DNA from: Bidens hawaiensis
Lineage: Eukaryota; Streptophyta; Magnoliopsida; Asterales; Asteraceae
NCBI GenBank assembly: GCA_021521415.1
Contig: JAIQDT010001110.1
Location: 434,001 to 498,000, forward strand
DNA: 64,000 nt
Reading direction: 5' to 3'
The translations under genes and the position numbers were made by a program. The number at the start of each line of letters is the position of its first letter. Positions within the stretch are counted from its first letter, which is position 1. Positions 61,174 to 64,000 of the stretch are shown here, in pieces. The notes under the pieces were generated by a model. The model saw only the letters and a list, made by a program, of their open reading frames with translations. It made no database searches and had not been told where the DNA came from.

Positions 61174-61689
61174 CTGTATGTTTATACACAAATTGACGGT
61201 TTCACCATTTAGTCTTTGTTTTTATTTAATAAAAGTATAAAGAATATAAAAAACAAAAGGAAAACTAATGGTCGGTACAGGTTGTTTTAGGCTCAAACCA
61301 AACCAAAAACTGAAAACTCAGTTTTTGGGTATTTGCAAAATGTTCAGCTTCGGTTTTCGGTTTTCACAAGGGGTTCGTTTTTTCAGTATTGCTATTTGGG
61401 CATAAAGGGAAAAAACTAGCCCAAAGTAATGAATTAGGGTCTGAAACTGTAAACCTAAATTTTTTTTGTTGATTAATGATTATTACACATTTTGGGCGAA
61501 ATTTTTTGGGATCTGCCATTTATTAATTTTCTACAAATTACTCAACATTCAAGACCAAAAGTTATAAACCATAAATTCAATAACAAAAGTCGGTTTTTTC
61601 ATCTTTTTCAGGTTCAGTTCAGTTTCTTCGAAATTCACAATGGCACAAAATAAAGAATTTGGCCCTGAAACTTTGGGGCCTAAATATTT
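61174..61689. other. Intron sequence of the PHD/RING-like gene
   Basis: Lies between the acceptor at 61174 and the 3' end of the RTE element. AT-rich, with words like CGGTTTTCGGTTTTCA; no coding frame. Confidence 0.5.
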
Positions 61690-61840
61690 CAATCAATCAA
61701 TCATACCCAGTAAAATCCCACCGACAGCAGAGCTATAGGTAGGGTCTGGGGAGGGTGGGATGTAGGCACACCGTACCTCTATCCAAAGGAATAAAGAGGT
61801 GGCTTCCAGAGAGACCCTCGGCTCTAAGAACATGTGTATG

Positions 61841-61872
<32 letters not shown>

Positions 61873-64000
61873 AACAGTTATATAAAAAAAAAACTACTAC
61901 TAATTATAATAATATTAATAATAAGGTCGCAGTTTAACCGCAATATAAAAGCTAATAATAATAATAATAAAATATGTAAGGGAAATACCATTATGGTAAG
62001 TGACCTAAATAAGTTAAGTCTAAGCCCTAAGGTATTCAATTCTCTCTAGGAATCCTTAGCTTTAATCCTACTTCTCCACGAATTCCTATCCTCAACCATG
62101 TCCTCGGAGAGATTTAGGTCTATCAAATCATGCCTGATCCTCTCATCCCAAGTCAATTTCGGTCGTCCTCTACCCCTCCTCCCCTCTATAGTAATGCTTT
62201 CTACGGATCTAACAGGATTCGTCGTCTGTCTTCTCTTTACATGTCCAAACCATCTCAATCTCCACTCTCTTATCTTGTCTGCTATGTTCGCCACCCCTAC
62301 TCTCTCGCGAAGCACAACGTTTCTTATTCTGTCTAGCCTTGTGTGCCCACACATCCAACGTAGCATTCTCATTTCTGCTACCTCCATCTTCCGCACTTGT
62401 GCCTTCTTGATGGCCCAACAATCTGTTCCATATAGCATTGCAGGTCTAACTGCCACCCTATAGAATTTTCCCTTCAGATTAGTCGGGAAACTCTTGTCGC
62501 ACAATATACCTGTGGCTGCTTTCCATCTACACCATCCTACCTGAACTCGGTGGGTCACATCACTGTCTAATTCCCCATCGCTCTGTACAAATGATCCTAA
62601 ATACTTGAACTTCGTTACCTGCGGGACCACCTGCCCTTCAATTGTGATGTGTGCGTCTTCACTGTCGTTTATCTCACCAAAATCACAGTGTAGGTACTCC
62701 GTCTTAGATCGGCTAATCTTTAAACCTTTTGTCTCTAAGGTTGTTCGCCACTCCTCAAGCCTCATGTTTAGATCTTGTTTTTTCTCAGCAATTAACACAA
62801 TATCGTCTGCGAACATCATGCACCACGGGAGAGTCCCCTGAATCGACTTTGACAACTCATCCAAGACTACTGCAAAAAGAAACGGGCTCAACGCTGACCC
62901 CTGGTGAAGACCTACCTCTACAGGAAAGAAATCAGTATCCCCCACTGGCGCACGGACACTTGTTTCACTCCTGGTATACATATCCATAATTATCTCTATG
63001 TATTTCCTGGGCACTCTTCTACCCTCCAAACACTCCCAGAGCACCTGTCGTGGCACACTGTCGTAGGCCTTTTCTAGGTCAATAAACACCATATGTAGAT
63101 CACGCTTCTTCTCCCTATACTTTTCCATTAATCTTCTTATAAGGTGTATTGCCTCTGTGGTGGAACGCCCCGGCATGAAGCCAAATTGGTTGACCGTAAC
63201 CTGAGTTTCTCGTCTAAGTCTAACCTCAATCACTCTTTCCCATAGCTTCATAGTATGACTTAGTAGTTTGATTCCTCGGTAGTTATCACAACATTGGGCG
63301 TCTCCTTTGTTCTTATAGATAGGAACTACAACGCTGCTCCTCCACTGGTCTGGCATCTTACCTGATTTGAGAATACTATTGAACAAAGTAGTTAACCACA
63401 TGACTCCTTCCTCCCCCAGACACTTCCACACCTCGATGGGTATGTTGTCTGGGCCAACCGCCTTAGACCTTCCCATCCTCCTAAGTGCGTCCTTTACCTC
63501 TTCTCGTGTGATCCGTCGGCAGTAGCAGTTATTCGATTGTTGTCGTTGAAAGTTTGTGTTGTCATGTTCTTCTTGGTAAGCTCTCCCATTGTTAAAGAGA
63601 TTGTGGAAGTAGGTTTGCCATCTTAGCTTGATGTCCTGCTCCTTGACCAGTACATGCCCATCTGTATCCTTTATGAACTTCACCGGTCCTAGATCTTGCC
63701 TTCTACGCTCCCTGGCTTTGGCAATCTTAAACATAGCATGTTCCCCCTCTTTTGTTTCCAGGCTTTCATACATCCGTTTAAAGGCCGCCTTCTTTGCTTC
63801 CGCCACTGCCTTCTTTGCCTCTATCTTGGCCGTTTTGTAGTTGTCCCTCAATTCCACTCGCTCCTCCTCATTCGTACACCTCATTAGCTCCCTAAAACAT
63901 CCTTGTTTGTCCCTTATCTTGTCTTGCACTGCGTCATTCCACCACCAAGACTCCTTATGCCCACTTGACTTTCCTGTTGTGACCCCGAGAGTCTCCTTTG
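61690..64000 (-). mobile_element. RTE-type LINE, 3' part, running off the right edge
   Basis: On the minus strand the element's reverse-transcriptase frame is open from beyond 64000 to a stop at 62046. It includes DNYRGIKLLSHTMKLWERVI, NQFGFMPGRSTTEAIHLI, FIDLEKAYDSVPR, the catalytic FADD (MMFADDIVLIAE), and a C-terminal GRRGRGRPKLTWDERIRHDL. The 3' tail has the sequence common to plant RTE LINEs (TTCTTAGAGCCGAGGGTCTC and CCCACCCTCCCCAGACCCTA on the minus strand). It ends in short TGATTGATTGATTG repeats at 61691-61704. Poly-T runs (61841-61868 as A on the plus strand) lie in the 3' UTR. The endonuclease domain would be outside the window. It sits in the same orientation as the PHD/RING-like gene. 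Confidence 0.9.
62046..64000 (-). CDS. RTE LINE endonuclease/reverse-transcriptase polyprotein, C-terminal part
   Basis: Uninterrupted frame of more than 640 codons that remains open to the window edge. Even upstream of the first ATG in the window the reading is in-family (KESWWWNDAVQDKIRDKQGC). The reverse-transcriptase palm motifs are intact (AYDSVPRQVLWECL, LHQGSALSPFLFAVVLDEL, FADDIVLIAE). No stop or frameshift was found, so this copy may be young or still coding. The N-terminal AP endonuclease is not visible here. Confidence 0.85.
   Translation of the reverse strand, partial: KETLGVTTGKSSGHKESWWWNDAVQDKIRDKQGCFRELMRCTNEEERVELRDNYKTAKIEAKKAVAEAKKAAFKRMYESLETKEGEHAMFKIAKARERRRQDLGPVKFIKDTDGHVLVKEQDIKLRWQTYFHNLFNNGRAYQEEHDNTNFQRQQSNNCYCRRITREEVKDALRRMGRSKAVGPDNIPIEVWKCLGEEGVMWLTTLFNSILKSGKMPDQWRSSVVVPIYKNKGDAQCCDNYRGIKLLSHTMKLWERVIEVRLRRETQVTVNQFGFMPGRSTTEAIHLIRRLMEKYREKKRDLHMVFIDLEKAYDSVPRQVLWECLEGRRVPRKYIEIIMDMYTRSETSVRAPVGDTDFFPVEVGLHQGSALSPFLFAVVLDELSKSIQGTLPWCMMFADDIVLIAEKKQDLNMRLEEWRTTLETKGLKISRSKTEYLHCDFGEINDSEDAHITIEGQVVPQVTKFKYLGSFVQSDGELDSDVTHRVQVGWCRWKAATGILCDKSFPTNLKGKFYRVAVRPAMLYGTDCWAIKKAQVRKMEVAEMRMLRWMCGHTRLDRIRNVVLRERVGVANIADKIREWRLRWFGHVKRRQTTNPVRSVESITIEGRRGRGRPKLTWDERIRHDLIDLNLSEDMVEDRNSWRSRIKAKDS

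Overview
This window is plant nuclear DNA. Genes are split by GT-AG introns, spacers are AT-rich, and several plant transposon classes are present. The B-class MADS gene ends in a euAP3-type motif, which points to a core eudicot. The Tat-lineage retrotransposon and general style fit an asterid, perhaps Asteraceae, but the species cannot be fixed from sequence alone.

Intact genes, left to right: an RD19-type papain-family cysteine protease (3807-5200, +); the COPI coat subunit alpha (10857-6296, -), convergent with the protease; an APETALA3/DEFICIENS floral MADS-box gene with the canonical seven exons (15071-18949, +); a small secreted acidic protein of unknown function (20429-20064, -); a kinesin-7 with a NACK-type C-terminal domain (23875-27318, +); the vacuolar H+-ATPase proteolipid subunit c (58248-56320, -); and the last three exons of a large PHD/RING-like gene (61173-60198, -) whose 5' part lies beyond the right edge. 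For every multi-exon gene, exon phases join without a frame break in my hand reconstruction.

Broken genes: an LRR receptor-like kinase locus (28944-32293) is a pseudogene with a 20-bp tandem duplication, two in-frame stops and loss of the kinase catalytic-loop HGD segment. A small unidentified gene remnant lies at 48325-48720.

The centre (32948-47162) is one 14.2-kb LTR retrotransposon of the Tat type. It has a TATAT target-site duplication, about seven LTR-LTR substitutions, two RNase H domains, and a spliced antisense reading frame between integrase and the 3' LTR. Its protease region is split by a 2.44-kb solo LTR with its own AAGTT duplication. Its coding region also carries stops and frameshifts although its LTRs are nearly identical.

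The remaining space holds smaller elements: a Helitron 3' end, two L1-type LINE fragments, an RTE-type LINE at the right edge, PIF/Harbinger-like and hAT-like non-autonomous elements, a miniature LTR (TRIM-like) remnant, two foldback elements inside introns, and two clusters of a CGCGTAYCGCG palindromic repeat. The genes do not form a pathway; they are ordinary unlinked housekeeping and developmental loci. I found no convincing evidence for a wholly new biological system. The most unusual items are the antisense spliced frame of the retrotransposon, the long hairpin inside the AP3 intron, the palindrome clusters and the secreted protein.
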